A stretch of 64,000 nucleotides of DNA, from assembly GCF_949820605.1 (NCBI RefSeq), contig NZ_CATKVU010000007.1, positions 124,001 through 188,000 on the forward strand, given 5' to 3'. Both the position numbers and the translations under genes were made by a program. The notes beneath the pieces were generated by a model. That model was given only the letters and a program-made list of their open reading frames with translations. It was not told where the DNA came from and did not search any database. Origin of the DNA: Segatella copri. Its GTDB lineage: Bacteria > Bacteroidota > Bacteroidia > Bacteroidales > Bacteroidaceae. Shown here piece after piece: positions 50,001 through 58,588 of the stretch. Positions within the stretch are counted from its first letter, which is position 1; every line of letters starts with the position of its first letter.

Positions 50001-50210
50001 AAGATCAAGAACATTACTTTGGGTTATAGCTTGCCAACTAAACTTCAGAAGAAGTTGGGCTTGACAAATCTCCGTGTATATGGAACTATTACCAACCCAT
50101 TGATCATTCGCAAGAGTCACTTGCTGAAGGATTATGATCCAGAAATGAATGGTTCTTACGACTTCCCACTGACAAGACAACTGGTATTTGGTCTTAACGT
50201 ATCATTCTAA
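47037..50210 (+). CDS. SusC-like TonB-dependent outer-membrane transporter
   Basis: A 1057-residue beta-barrel porin that imports oligosaccharides across the outer membrane with energy from TonB. Seen: signal peptide (to about MMAG), carboxypeptidase-D-like regulatory domain (INGTIVDETGEPMIGVTIKK), TonB box region (IGLDELVVVGYGTQKKRDLTGAI), plug domain (AIYGSSGANGVVLITTKGGK), and the barrel ending in aromatic FGLNVSF as expected for BAM recognition. The only SusC in the window, paired with SusD 23 nt downstream. Its codons are more often T-ending (GGT, GCT, TCT) than those of the glycosidase genes. Confidence 0.97.
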   Translation: MKKLKNPVAFAGITSKVMLVSTVLLTPTAMMAGNGQRGIQTPPSVVQQSKSINGTIVDETGEPMIGVTIKKKGSGVGAITDMDGKFSVNVPSGTILEISYTGYRTITVSAKQGMGIKMEPDAIGLDELVVVGYGTQKKRDLTGAIASVKSDDIVLTPSSNPMEALQGRVSGLDITKSSGQAGSGVSMQLRGNRSLVSGGTSPLFIIDGMPGDYSTLNPNDIESIEVLKDASSTAIYGSSGANGVVLITTKGGKSGKLAVNFNAYYGINGWSDVPEVRQGETYMEGLRQAAKNAGTYVDDATLFQSNPNYYTAYKNGKNIKWTDELLHTGTVQNYSVSLSGGTDKTKAYMSLNFSDENGQYRDDYYKVYSTNIRVDNQVNKWLAAGVAMQASYVHQNRPFAKMSAAMRAIPYGDLYDENGNVNVYPIEGDNTYINLLVNNKSNYRRQNQRAKFYINPYIRITPFKGFTWESRINGTLTYNRANAFDGAGSYNFYKNGSNVNNDTSASVSDSRGYSYKWENIFTYQFNVAKDHAFTVTGVTSWNHNRSDVTLASGTGILQNSYLWHNLANANMHNSTSSYSMSKGMGLIGRINYSYLGRYLASVSVRHDGSSRLAEGHKWSTFPAVALGWRISDEKFMESTRSWLDNLKLRMGYGETGSTAGVNAYSSVTNLQQGYLTIGGEKITTWGYTQTVANAELTWERSKNWNIGLDAAFLKGRIELNLDLYNTKTTGVIWNKNLPATSGAYNSTSLFNTNVNLAETNNKGVELTLNTRNIVSKDFKWNTTLTFAYNKEKIEKLSGTANEKVINGDRVYEVGSAINSYYGYKLNGIWQLDQADDAACFGQKPGSFNIDVPDMERHVDANGKVYYTKVDADGVEQTYNAENPYTTSANDYQVLGHNSPDWSLGLQNTLKYKNFDLSIYMYMRWGQMIKYDMLTEYDPTGRDNYPTYFNVWSETNPSNDFPAMDASISNKLAYYPGFSSLAYVDGSFFKIKNITLGYSLPTKLQKKLGLTNLRVYGTITNPLIIRKSHLLKDYDPEMNGSYDFPLTRQLVFGLNVSF

Positions 50211-50233
50211 TGAACACTTAAAAAAAGAAGAAA

Positions 50234-52300
50234 ATGAATAAGAATATATTAAAATCGTCCTTTGCACTTTTTGCAGCTGCGCTTTTGGCATCATGCTCAT
50301 TGGATGAATATAACCCAGTGGCAGCAGATACGAGTGCGGGTCTTTCTACTGATTTTGACAAATGGTATGGTATGCAAAGTCGTTGCTACGAGCCTATTTA
50401 TGGTCAGATGTATACAGTATCAGACTTCTTGTCTGTAGCTGAGGCTGGTACCGATCTTTGGTTGACATCAAAGAATAATGATAATACGAAGGAATTGTTC
50501 TATTATGAAGGACTGGTTCCTTATGCAGGTAAAGGTTGGGATAAATTTTTCTCACAGGCTTATAGTGCATTAGGTTATTGCTGTACTACTATTGATAATG
50601 GTGAGAAAATGGAGCAGACCGATGCAGTCAAGGAACTTTATGCTGAGGCTCGTTTCCTGAGAGGTTATTATCATCTGATGCTTACCACCTATTATGGTCC
50701 TATCACTTTGGTGACACAGGATGTAGAGAAAGGTGTCAATCTGAGTCCTAAGCGTAATACCCTTACAAAGATTTACAACTCAGTTATCTCTGACTTGGAG
50801 TATGCAATGAATCATTTGAGCATTACTCCTTATAATAATAACCGCGCTCGTGCAAGTAAGAAGTCTGCTGTGGGCTTCCTCTGTCGTGCTTATGCTCAGG
50901 CCGCAGGTCAGGGATTGACTGCTCCAGATGGAACTTCCTATTGGCAGAAGGCTGCAGATTTGGCAGCTGATTTCGTAGCAGATACAGAGGCTGGTGGCAG
51001 TAAGTATGGTGGTTATCTTTATGGTGATATTGCCGATGTATGGAATCAGGCAAACAACCGCACCAACAAGGAAGCTCTCTTTGTTGCTGCTGGAGTTGAT
51101 GCTGGCGTAGATACGGAGGTTTGGAACTATTCTTCTCCTGGTTCTAATAAGTTATTCTCTTATACTTACTGGGATCCATCCAAGTTGTCTGACATCTCTA
51201 AGATTAAGAAGGATAAGCAGGACTACCTGTATGGTAGAACAAACAACAGCTTGTATGCACCTAGCAAATATCTGATTGATCTTTACAATCCATCATGGGA
51301 TAAACGTTGGGAGAACTCTTTCCAGACAGCATTTGGTGGTTTCTCTATGCAGCAGTGTGCGTGGATAGCATATAATAAGGCTATTGCTACCATTAATGAT
51401 GGTATCATTACCAAGTATGGCTTGGATCCTGCAGTAAAGGGTCAGAAGATTTATCCTTTTGCTGATTGCAATGGCTTCCAGATGGGTTCTACTGGTGGTA
51501 ACCAGTATACTGCTTCTATCTGGCCAAAGGGTGAAACCTCTGGTGATGTCAATAAACTGGAAAAGACAAAAAATCCATATGTGATAGAGTATGATACAGA
51601 CCCAGAGTCACATGGTTTGGCAAAGGATGAAAATCGTATCTTCCTCTATCTCTCAAAGGACGATATGACTCAGACAGACAAGAAAGGTCGTGCTTATGCC
51701 TGTGTAAACATCAACGACCTCTTTGATGGTAAGGTTTATATCTCTTCATCTACAGGCAATGCCTGGGAACAGAAGTATGGATCAACCAATCCAGCTTGGC
51801 AGGCATTCCCTAGCTTGATTAAGTTCCAGTGGAATTATGATGGTGTCTTCAATGGTGGAAATCTTCAGGTGAAGAATGGTGATGTTTTCATCATGCGCTC
51901 TTCTGAGATTTATATGATTGCTGCTGAGGCTTATCAGAAATTGGGTGATGGTCAGAAGGCTGCTCAGTATATCAACAAGCTTCGCAAACGTGCTGCACGT
52001 GCTGGAGTTGAGGCTTCTACTTATGAGTTGAAGACAGCTTCCGAGCAGGATGTATTGGATGAGTTTGCACGTGAATTGTGTGGTGAACACCAGCGTTGGG
52101 CTCTTTTGCAGCGTCATGGTAAGTTGACTAAGGATTACTTGCAGACTTCTAATCCACGTGCGGCTGAAGCAATTAAGGCTTGTGACAAGTGGCGTCCTAT
52201 GAGTCAGACGTTCTTGCAGCAGATTGATAATGCTGAGGAATATGGTGATAATGGCTATGGTACAACAGCCAAGTCGGGTCTTGATGGTTACGAACAATAA
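50234..52300 (+). CDS. SusD-like surface glycan-binding lipoprotein
   Basis: A 688-residue lipoprotein: LLASC lipobox with Cys21 followed by SLDEYNP, then the RagB/SusD helical fold (AEARFLRGYYHLMLTTYYGP TPR region, and a C-terminal RSSEIYMIAAEAYQKLG and ELCGEHQRWALLQRHG). It caps SusC and hands over oligosaccharides; the ligand is inferred to be RG-II fragments. Cotranscribed with SusC and closed by the terminator at 52323. No separate surface glycan-binding protein gene follows, unlike many PULs. Confidence 0.97.
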   Translation: MNKNILKSSFALFAAALLASCSLDEYNPVAADTSAGLSTDFDKWYGMQSRCYEPIYGQMYTVSDFLSVAEAGTDLWLTSKNNDNTKELFYYEGLVPYAGKGWDKFFSQAYSALGYCCTTIDNGEKMEQTDAVKELYAEARFLRGYYHLMLTTYYGPITLVTQDVEKGVNLSPKRNTLTKIYNSVISDLEYAMNHLSITPYNNNRARASKKSAVGFLCRAYAQAAGQGLTAPDGTSYWQKAADLAADFVADTEAGGSKYGGYLYGDIADVWNQANNRTNKEALFVAAGVDAGVDTEVWNYSSPGSNKLFSYTYWDPSKLSDISKIKKDKQDYLYGRTNNSLYAPSKYLIDLYNPSWDKRWENSFQTAFGGFSMQQCAWIAYNKAIATINDGIITKYGLDPAVKGQKIYPFADCNGFQMGSTGGNQYTASIWPKGETSGDVNKLEKTKNPYVIEYDTDPESHGLAKDENRIFLYLSKDDMTQTDKKGRAYACVNINDLFDGKVYISSSTGNAWEQKYGSTNPAWQAFPSLIKFQWNYDGVFNGGNLQVKNGDVFIMRSSEIYMIAAEAYQKLGDGQKAAQYINKLRKRAARAGVEASTYELKTASEQDVLDEFARELCGEHQRWALLQRHGKLTKDYLQTSNPRAAEAIKACDKWRPMSQTFLQQIDNAEEYGDNGYGTTAKSGLDGYEQ

Positions 52301-52322
52301 AATGTTAGATTATAAATAAAAT

Positions 52323-52362
52323 ACGGGGTGTGTTCTCATTATTGAGAATGCACCCCGTTTTT
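52323..52362 (+). terminator. Strong terminator of susCD
   Basis: ACGGGGTG with CACCCCGT plus an inner TTCTCA/TGAGAA stem, followed by TTTTTA. It lies between converging operons. Confidence 0.9.
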
Positions 52363-52400
52363 ATTCCTTACATCTCGCTATTTTTTCTATGTTGCTTCTG

Positions 52401-52562
52401 TTAATTATACATTTTTGAACGTTTCAATATAGCACGAGCCTTGGCTACTTGTGTTGAGAAGTCAATGGTGCCACGTTTTTCTAATGCTTCATCAGCCGCT
52501 TCAACGAAACGGGCTGCTGCTTCACCATGAAGGACAGGTATTGTCTTGAATTCTATTGCCAT
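52401..52562 (-). CDS. Small protein, antitoxin-like, last gene of the DUF3990 operon
   Basis: 53 residues from the ATG at 52562 (MAIEFKTIPVLHGEAAARFV ...AKARAILKRSKMYN). No known domain recognised by eye. The TIPVLHGEAAARF opening resembles short Bacteroidota proteins of the ETPVLTGKDAKRF kind encoded beside toxin-like genes. It lies 31 nt after the DUF3791 gene in the same operon. Confidence 0.65.
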   Translation of the reverse strand: MAIEFKTIPVLHGEAAARFVEAADEALEKRGTIDFSTQVAKARAILKRSKMYN

Positions 52563-52593
52563 AATATTCTTTTTAATGAGAAACAAAGTGCTG

Positions 52594-52797
52594 TTAACAA
52601 AGTTCCTCTGTCAGGTAATGGGAGGCCAAAGCCTCGATGTCTATCTTGTCTGAAGTTTGAATTTCTTCAATAACTGCGTCTGTGCAATCATCGTTCATGA
52701 TTACACCAACTGCTTCACTAGGTGTGAGGTTACATTCTTTTGCTATATAACAAGCAATCTGGCCTAACACGTATTCGTAATTATGCTTATTTTCCAT
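52594..52797 (-). CDS. DUF3791-family small protein
   Basis: 67 residues, MENKHNYEYVLGQIACYIAK..., acidic and helical, with the NLTPSEAVGVIMNDDCTDAV pattern of DUF3791 proteins, which are repeatedly found next to DUF3990. Function unknown; an antitoxin or accessory role is inferred from the neighbour. Starts 4 nt after the DUF3990 stop. Confidence 0.75.
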   Translation of the reverse strand: MENKHNYEYVLGQIACYIAKECNLTPSEAVGVIMNDDCTDAVIEEIQTSDKIDIEALASHYLTEELC

Positions 52798-52801
52798 ATT
52801 C

Positions 52802-53293
52802 TTAATCTTTTATGAGTTCATTAATAGCCTTTTGTGTACAAAAGCAATATTGTATATAGCTAAGTCCGAATTGAGAAATCTTAGAGACAAAAGTATTCAA
52901 ATTACTTTCTTCAAGATAAGTTTCTCCATATTGTTGAATATAGTTTTTTATTTCCTGATCAATAAAAGCATCTGCAACAGGACCAATAACAATATCAAAG
53001 TTATGTTTGAATCTGCTTTCTACTCTGTTCTGGAGAATGAATTTTGCCCATTCCGTAGTGAATCCTTCAAAGATTTTAATTCGAAGTCCTTTCTTTTCAC
53101 TTAAATTGGGGTAGAACAGAAACGCATTGACTGTGATTTCTCCACCATAAAGGAAAGTGCTGCGTTTACCCATCTGCCAAGCCCTTTTCCAATTTGGAGT
53201 GAGATAGAAGCCTTTACCAAAATCATTTTTGCCTTTACATATAGAAAGGTCTGGGGTAAGTATTTCTGTATAACTTCCATGTAACAATCTCAT
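52802..53293 (-). CDS. DUF3990 protein, probable ADP-ribosyltransferase-fold toxin
   Basis: 163 residues. The opening RLLHGSYTEILTPDL, then NDFGKGFYLTPNWKRAWQMG, and late QYCFCTQKAINELI match DUF3990. The His in HGSY, the Tyr in GFYLT and the late Gln in FCTQKA sit where the H-Y-E/Q triad of diphtheria-toxin-like ADP-ribosyltransferases falls, so an NAD-dependent toxin is plausible but not shown. Its ATG overlaps the stop of the XRE gene (4 nt), indicating translational coupling in a toxin-antitoxin-like operon. Confidence 0.75.
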   Translation of the reverse strand: MRLLHGSYTEILTPDLSICKGKNDFGKGFYLTPNWKRAWQMGKRSTFLYGGEITVNAFLFYPNLSEKKGLRIKIFEGFTTEWAKFILQNRVESRFKHNFDIVIGPVADAFIDQEIKNYIQQYGETYLEESNLNTFVSKISQFGLSYIQYCFCTQKAINELIKD

Positions 53294-53769
53294 GATACGT
53301 TCATCCTCCCTTCTCTTTTCTTCGTCTTTGCAATATGGTTATTGCAGATATGGGTTAAATCTTGAATGATTTGTTCCCTTGGCATGGTTTGTTCTATTTC
53401 CCAGTTTTCCTCAAGAAATCTGATGCCCTGGTTCTTTTGGAGATAGTTGAAAGCCTTCTGTTTGGTAATTCCCTTGTCTTCTGCAAACCAGCAGGCAGCA
53501 ACTGTGACAAAGATGGTTGCTTTCATCTTTGTTTCTGCTGACGGATACAGGTCGCCAATATAAATATTCAACTTCTCTCCCATAGCTTCCAAGAGGACTG
53601 AAGCATCATCTGCAGAGATATTGGTTTTGCCGCTTTCTATCTTGCTGATGCTGCTTTTGCCTAGCCCTACATATTTTCCTAGTGCTTCTTGGGACAGTCC
53701 TTTTTCCAGTCTGACTTTTTTAACGATACCGCCCAGGAGATTATCTGTATTATCGAATTTCTTTTTCAT
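53290..53769 (-). CDS. XRE-family regulator/antitoxin of the DUF3990 operon
   Basis: 159 residues from ATG 53769 (MKKKFDNTDNLLGGIVKKVR). The HTH is LEKGLSQEALGKYVGLGKSSISKIESGKTN. The C-terminal half (ATIFVTVAACWFAEDKGITKQKAFNYLQ ... ELTH-like) resembles a DUF3791-type helical module. A longer frame to 53790 would begin with TTG inside the promoter box and is rejected. Probably represses the operon and counters the DUF3990 protein. Confidence 0.8.
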   Translation of the reverse strand: MKKKFDNTDNLLGGIVKKVRLEKGLSQEALGKYVGLGKSSISKIESGKTNISADDASVLLEAMGEKLNIYIGDLYPSAETKMKATIFVTVAACWFAEDKGITKQKAFNYLQKNQGIRFLEENWEIEQTMPREQIIQDLTHICNNHIAKTKKREGRMNVS

Positions 53770-53787
53770 ATCTGTACCTTTTTTGTG

Positions 53788-53818
53788 CAAAGATAGATAA
53801 AGTTTCCCAAACGGGCAA
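53788..53818 (-). promoter_or_regulatory. Promoter of the XRE-DUF3990 operon
   Basis: Minus strand: TTG (53818-53816), 20 nt, TATCTTTG (53795-53788). Typical Bacteroidota housekeeping promoter, diverging from the PL1 element 140 bp away. Confidence 0.7.
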
Positions 53819-53957
53819 CTTATTTAACTTAAAGTAGTGTAAAAAAGAAAATAGGATAAGAAGTAGTTTAGCTACATCGGGACGCAGTTCTTTTATTTCT
53901 AAGGAAACTGGCATTTCTTTTGTTGGGATATATGTATAAAAAAAGTATTGGACTTTG

Positions 53958-53988
53958 ATGACAAAAGCCAGATAAAGGCGTCTTTTAT
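53958..53988 (+). promoter_or_regulatory. PUL bipartite regulatory element, copy 9
   Basis: ATGACAAAA, 11 bases, GCGTCTTTTAT; ends 22 nt before the PL1 start and lies inside the longer upstream frame, which fixes the start at 54011. Confidence 0.78.
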
Positions 53989-54010
53989 TAAACAACAAAC
54001 ATTAAGAATA

Positions 54011-55759
54011 ATGCAAAAAAACAAAATCATCTTGGCTGTAATGGCTCTAGTTATGATGCCTTCAGCTGTATTTGCTCAGTATCCTAAAGTAACGAAGGAG
54101 GCTCAGGCAAAACTGGATTCTTTGGAAGCTCTTTGGACAGCTCATTCAGATTCTGCTTGGGCAGTGGCTTTCCCTATCGTGAAACAAGAGGCAATGGCTG
54201 GTCGTCCTTATGTGCCATGGGCTTCCCGTCCATACGATTTGCGCCAGGCTAAGATTCCTGCATTCCCTGGTGCTGAGGGTGGCGGTATGTTTACTTTCGG
54301 TGGCCGTGGCGGCAAGGTCCTGACTGTGACCAATCTCAATGATGCTGGTCCTGGTTCTTTCCGTTGGGCTTGCGAACAGGGTGGTGCCCGCATCATCGTC
54401 TTCAACGTATCGGGTATTATTCATCTGAAGTCACCTATCTCAGTGCGTGCTCCTTATATCACTATCGCTGGTCAGACAGCTCCTGGTGAAGGCGTTTGCA
54501 TTGCAGATGAAACTTTTGAAATAAATACACATGATGTGATTGTTCGTCATATGCGTTTCCGACGTGGTCAGACAAAGGTTTGGAATCGTGACGATGCCTT
54601 TGGTGGTAATCCGATAGGAAATATCATGATAGACCACTGCTCATGTGAGTTCGGTGCTGATGAAAATATTTCTTTCTACCGCCACATGTTTGATTTGCAT
54701 GATGGACGTGGAAGACGTAAGGAACCAACTGTAAACGTAACAGTCCAGCGTACACTTTCTGCTAAGGCTCTTGATACATGGAATCATGCATTTGGCAGCA
54801 CGATTGGTGGTGAGAATGCAAGCTTTATGCGTAATCTTTGGGCAGACAATACTGGTCGTAACCCTTCTATCGGATGGGGTGGTGTGTTCAACTTCGTGAA
54901 CAACATCGTTTACAACTGGGTGCATCGTACGGCAGATGGCGGAGAATATTCTACGATGAGTAACTTTATCAACAACTATTATAAACCAGGTCCTCTGACG
55001 CAGAAGAATTCTGTAGCTCATCGTATAGTTAAAAGTGAGAGTCGTAGTCAAGGTTTGTTCCCATGGCCTCAATATGGCCGTGTTTATGCAGCCGGTAATA
55101 TTGTAGAAGGTAACGAGGTCGTAACCAAGGACAACTGGAATGGTGGTGTTCAGATTGGCGATAAGGATTTGAAGAATGGAAAAATGCCTGAGGATATAAA
55201 GGCTCTGATGCGTTCTGATGAACCATTTGCGATGCCTTATATTAAGATTCTTCCTTCAGAGAATACTTTTGAAAATGTATTGAACGATGTTGGTGCAATG
55301 ATTCCGACACGTGATGTGATAGATGAACGAATCATACATGAAGTTAGAACTGGTGAAGTTTACTATGCAAAGAAATTGCCAAAGAAGAACCCTTATGGTG
55401 ATATGTGGGGATTGGCAGATGAATCGAAGAACGATGAAGGTACTTTTAAGCATCGTCGTCTGGACAAGGAATCCTATAAGTTGGGTATCATCACAGACAT
55501 CTGCCAGGTTGGTGGATTCCCAAAATATAAGAAGGTGAAGCCTTATGTAGATACAGATGGCGACGGTATGCCTGATGAGTGGGAGATTGCCAACGGCCTG
55601 AATCCTAACGACCCTAGCGATGCCAACAAGGATTGCACTGGTGACGGATATACCAATATCGAGAAGTATATCAATGGTATCAGCACCAAGGAAAAGGTGG
55701 ATTGGACTGACATGAAGAACAACCACGATACTTTGGCAGAGAAGGGTAAACTCTTTTGA
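54011..55759 (+). CDS. Secreted PL1 pectate lyase
   Basis: A 582-residue protein with signal peptide MQKNKIILAVMALVMMPSAVFA. It cleaves the homogalacturonan backbone by beta-elimination. Parallel beta-helix features: AFPGAEGGGMFTFGGRGGKV, TNLNDAGPGSFRWAC, HDVIVRHMRFRRGQ, GNIMIDHCSCEFGADENIS with the acidic Ca site, and RTLSAKALDTWNHAFGS. A C-terminal thrombospondin-3/EF-hand-like calcium segment (DTDGDGMPDEWEIANG, DANKDCTGDGYTNIEKYI) is added. A PL1 (BT1023) belongs to the known RG-II locus. First gene of the last PUL operon. Confidence 0.9.
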   Translation: MQKNKIILAVMALVMMPSAVFAQYPKVTKEAQAKLDSLEALWTAHSDSAWAVAFPIVKQEAMAGRPYVPWASRPYDLRQAKIPAFPGAEGGGMFTFGGRGGKVLTVTNLNDAGPGSFRWACEQGGARIIVFNVSGIIHLKSPISVRAPYITIAGQTAPGEGVCIADETFEINTHDVIVRHMRFRRGQTKVWNRDDAFGGNPIGNIMIDHCSCEFGADENISFYRHMFDLHDGRGRRKEPTVNVTVQRTLSAKALDTWNHAFGSTIGGENASFMRNLWADNTGRNPSIGWGGVFNFVNNIVYNWVHRTADGGEYSTMSNFINNYYKPGPLTQKNSVAHRIVKSESRSQGLFPWPQYGRVYAAGNIVEGNEVVTKDNWNGGVQIGDKDLKNGKMPEDIKALMRSDEPFAMPYIKILPSENTFENVLNDVGAMIPTRDVIDERIIHEVRTGEVYYAKKLPKKNPYGDMWGLADESKNDEGTFKHRRLDKESYKLGIITDICQVGGFPKYKKVKPYVDTDGDGMPDEWEIANGLNPNDPSDANKDCTGDGYTNIEKYINGISTKEKVDWTDMKNNHDTLAEKGKLF

Positions 55760-55791
55760 ACAGTTATAAAAACTCTGATGAAACAAGAGGT

Positions 55792-58560
55792 ATGAAAAGA
55801 TTATTTTCTATATGGATATTTACGTTAGTAGGGGTTGTGCAAATCTTTGCGCAACCCTTCGCGTTTGATTTTAGCTACGTGGGCTACCAGCAGAGCGAAA
55901 AGGAGATTCCGGATGCGGACGTTGTGGTCTTCGTGAAATGGAAAGAAGGCGACCAGAGCGCTCGCATACAGAAAGTCATCGACTTTGTTTCTGCCCGCAA
56001 AATGGATAAGAAGACGGGACTACGAGGGGCTGTCTTGCTCGATAAGGGTGTATTCGAACTCTCACAGCCGCTTCGTATCCAGACTTCGGGCGTGGTGCTG
56101 AGAGGTACTGACCGCAATCAGACGGTGCTATATAAAAAAGGTGTAGACCGTGGGGCGGTGGTGTATCTGGAAAGCGAAAAGCAGATGCAGACGCTGGGTG
56201 AACCCATGAAATTGTCTGCTCCCTGGAAGTTGGGAGAGCGGAAGGTGACGCTGCCTGCTGGCTGCAAGATGGGCGATGAGATACTGATAGTACGTCCTTC
56301 TACCAAGGAATGGATTCAGAAGATGGGCTGTGCTGACTTCGGTGCAGGCAAGGATCTGGGCTATTGGGGCTGGCATCCGGGAGAAATCGATGTGCGCTGG
56401 ACCCGTAGTGTGGTTTCTGACGGAAAGGGAGAATTGCAGTTGGATGCTCCTTTATCCATGTCGCTCGGTCAGGATGATGCGGAATGCTTCGTTCAGCGCA
56501 TCGCCGGTAATGACTGGCGCTTGAAGAATGTGGGTGTAGAAAATCTCACGATAGATTCTGAATATGATACTACCAATCCGAAGGATGAAAACCATGCCTG
56601 GGAGGGTGTATATATTAATAAGGTGAAAGACGGTTGGGTAAGAATGGTGAATTTCCGCCATCTGGCTGGTTCGGCAGTCGTAACCCAGCGTGATGCTTCC
56701 CGTATCACGGTAGAGGATTGCATTTCTCAGGCTCCTGTCTCAGAAATCGGTGGCTACCGTCGTCGCACTTTCCTCTGTATGGGCGAACAATGTCTGTTCC
56801 AGCGTTGCTATTCTGAACAGGGCATGCACGATTTTGTGGCTGGTCTCTGTGCGGCGGGTCCTAATGCCTTCGTACAATGCGATGGTTATGAATCGCTGGG
56901 TTATAGTGGTGCAGTGGGACCTTGGTGTACAGGATTGCTCTTCGATAATGTGAATATCGATGGCAACGACATCAAGTTCTGCAATCTCGGTCTCGAAGGC
57001 TACGGCATCGGATGGAATACAGCCAACAGCCTCGCTTACCAATGTACGGCTGCCGGAATCTTTGCCGACAGCATTCCTGATGGCAGCAACAACCATGTGT
57101 TTGCCTGTTGGGCGCAGTTTAACGGCTCTGGTGATTTCCAGCAATGTAACAATCATGCCAAACCATGGAGCCGCTTTGCCTCTCTTCTGGAGAAACGACT
57201 GGGTAGGGATGTCTCTGCCCAATGTCGTGTGCTGGAGAGAGAACGCAACAATGTGAGCAACAATCCTACCTATGATGTGGCACAGAAGATGGTGGAAGAG
57301 GCGCGCAAACCTCGCATCACCATGCAGATGTGGATAGCAGACAGCGCCCGGTTCATGGCTTCTGTTTCTCCTGTCAAGGTTATGGATGTGGATAAAATCA
57401 AGGAACGTTCTAAGAAAAAGGCGGATCTTGCCCATGCCGGGAAGCCTGTCTTCGCGATAAAGGAGGGTAAGATCATGGTGGCTGATACGCTGTTGAAGGG
57501 TGCAAGAATGAATACCCCTTGGTGGAACGGACGTGTTCGTTACTCGGCTTTCCCTAAGATTGCCGATGCCGTGACCCGTTTTGTGCCGGGAATGGAGGGA
57601 CAGGGCACTACCACCCGTGTGGATAGTGTGGTGGCTCATCTTCGTGATAAGCATGTGGTGCTCTTCAATCAGAACTACGGCTTGTGGTATGACCGTCGCC
57701 GTGATGACCACGAACGTGTGCGCCGCCGTGATGGAGATGTCTGGGCTCCGTTCTATGAGCAGCCTTTTGCCAGAAGCGGACAGGGCACGGCTTGGGACGG
57801 ACTGAGTAAGTATGACCTTACAAAGTTGAATCCGTGGTACATCAGCCGCATTAAGGAATTGGCAGAAAAGGGAGCCAAGAATGGTTTGCTGGTTATCAAC
57901 CAGCACTATTTCCAGCATAATATTCTGGAGGCAGGTGCCCATTGGGTAGATTGTCCATGGCGTCCGGTCAACAATATCAATGGTACGGTGTTCCCTGAAC
58001 CTGTTCCTTTTGCCGGTGATAAGCGTGTATGGATGGCTGAATACTTCTATAATATAGATAATCCGGTGATGCGCCAGCTGCATAAGCAGTATATCATGAA
58101 GATGCTGGATGCCTTTGCTGATGAGCCGAACGTGATTCAGTCGATTGGTGAAGAGTATACGGGTCCTTATCATTTTACGAAGTTCTGGTTGCAGACCGTT
58201 GCCGAATGGGAGGCTAAGACGGGCAAGCATGTCTGGGTGGCTTTGTCGTGCAACAAGGATGTGCAGGATGCCATCCTCCAGGATCCGGAGTTGAGAAAGG
58301 TGGTTGACATAATTCATATTGAACAGTGGTATTATACCCAGAAGGGACTTTATGCTCCTGAAGGAGGCAAGAATCTGGCACCTCGCCAGTATCAGCGTCG
58401 CCTTCGTCCGGGCAAGGTTACTTATGATGATGTCTTCAAGAGTGTGAGCGAGTATCGTCAGGCTTATCCTGAGAAGGCTGTCATTTACAGTGGGGCTTCG
58501 GCACCCGAGAATGGCAAGGCGGTGATGGATGCTGGCGGCTCTTGCCCGAATGTGAAGTAA
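55792..58560 (+). CDS. Secreted beta-helix protein with DUF6298-like C-terminus, possible GH139
   Basis: 922 residues from ATG 55792 (MKRLFSIWIFTLVGVVQIFAQ); a frame from 55756 begins with TTG and overlaps PL1. Residues about 25-490 look like a pectin-lyase beta-helix (GLRGAVLLDKGVFELSQPLR, LKNVGVENLTIDSE, EDCISQAPVSEIGGYRRRTF). Residues about 560-922 form a separate alpha/beta module (NQHYFQHNILEAGAHWVDCP, SIGEEYTGPYHFTKFW, VDIIHIEQWYY) with possible catalytic acids. I believe BT0984, the GH139 2-O-methyl-fucosidase of RG-II, has this build, but I am not sure. Alternative: an uncharacterised pectin-active enzyme. Second in the PL1 operon. Confidence 0.5.
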   Translation: MKRLFSIWIFTLVGVVQIFAQPFAFDFSYVGYQQSEKEIPDADVVVFVKWKEGDQSARIQKVIDFVSARKMDKKTGLRGAVLLDKGVFELSQPLRIQTSGVVLRGTDRNQTVLYKKGVDRGAVVYLESEKQMQTLGEPMKLSAPWKLGERKVTLPAGCKMGDEILIVRPSTKEWIQKMGCADFGAGKDLGYWGWHPGEIDVRWTRSVVSDGKGELQLDAPLSMSLGQDDAECFVQRIAGNDWRLKNVGVENLTIDSEYDTTNPKDENHAWEGVYINKVKDGWVRMVNFRHLAGSAVVTQRDASRITVEDCISQAPVSEIGGYRRRTFLCMGEQCLFQRCYSEQGMHDFVAGLCAAGPNAFVQCDGYESLGYSGAVGPWCTGLLFDNVNIDGNDIKFCNLGLEGYGIGWNTANSLAYQCTAAGIFADSIPDGSNNHVFACWAQFNGSGDFQQCNNHAKPWSRFASLLEKRLGRDVSAQCRVLERERNNVSNNPTYDVAQKMVEEARKPRITMQMWIADSARFMASVSPVKVMDVDKIKERSKKKADLAHAGKPVFAIKEGKIMVADTLLKGARMNTPWWNGRVRYSAFPKIADAVTRFVPGMEGQGTTTRVDSVVAHLRDKHVVLFNQNYGLWYDRRRDDHERVRRRDGDVWAPFYEQPFARSGQGTAWDGLSKYDLTKLNPWYISRIKELAEKGAKNGLLVINQHYFQHNILEAGAHWVDCPWRPVNNINGTVFPEPVPFAGDKRVWMAEYFYNIDNPVMRQLHKQYIMKMLDAFADEPNVIQSIGEEYTGPYHFTKFWLQTVAEWEAKTGKHVWVALSCNKDVQDAILQDPELRKVVDIIHIEQWYYTQKGLYAPEGGKNLAPRQYQRRLRPGKVTYDDVFKSVSEYRQAYPEKAVIYSGASAPENGKAVMDAGGSCPNVK

Positions 58561-58588
58561 TAAGTAGAATATCATAAAAGTAGAGAAG

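Noticed and set aside
52300..53958. Direct repeats flanking the DUF3990 operon, as for the other two cassettes
   Set aside because: I compared both flanks and found no convincing repeat.
53750..53998. 82-codon minus-strand frame in the XRE/PL1 divergent region
   Set aside because: It covers both promoters and has no family resemblance.
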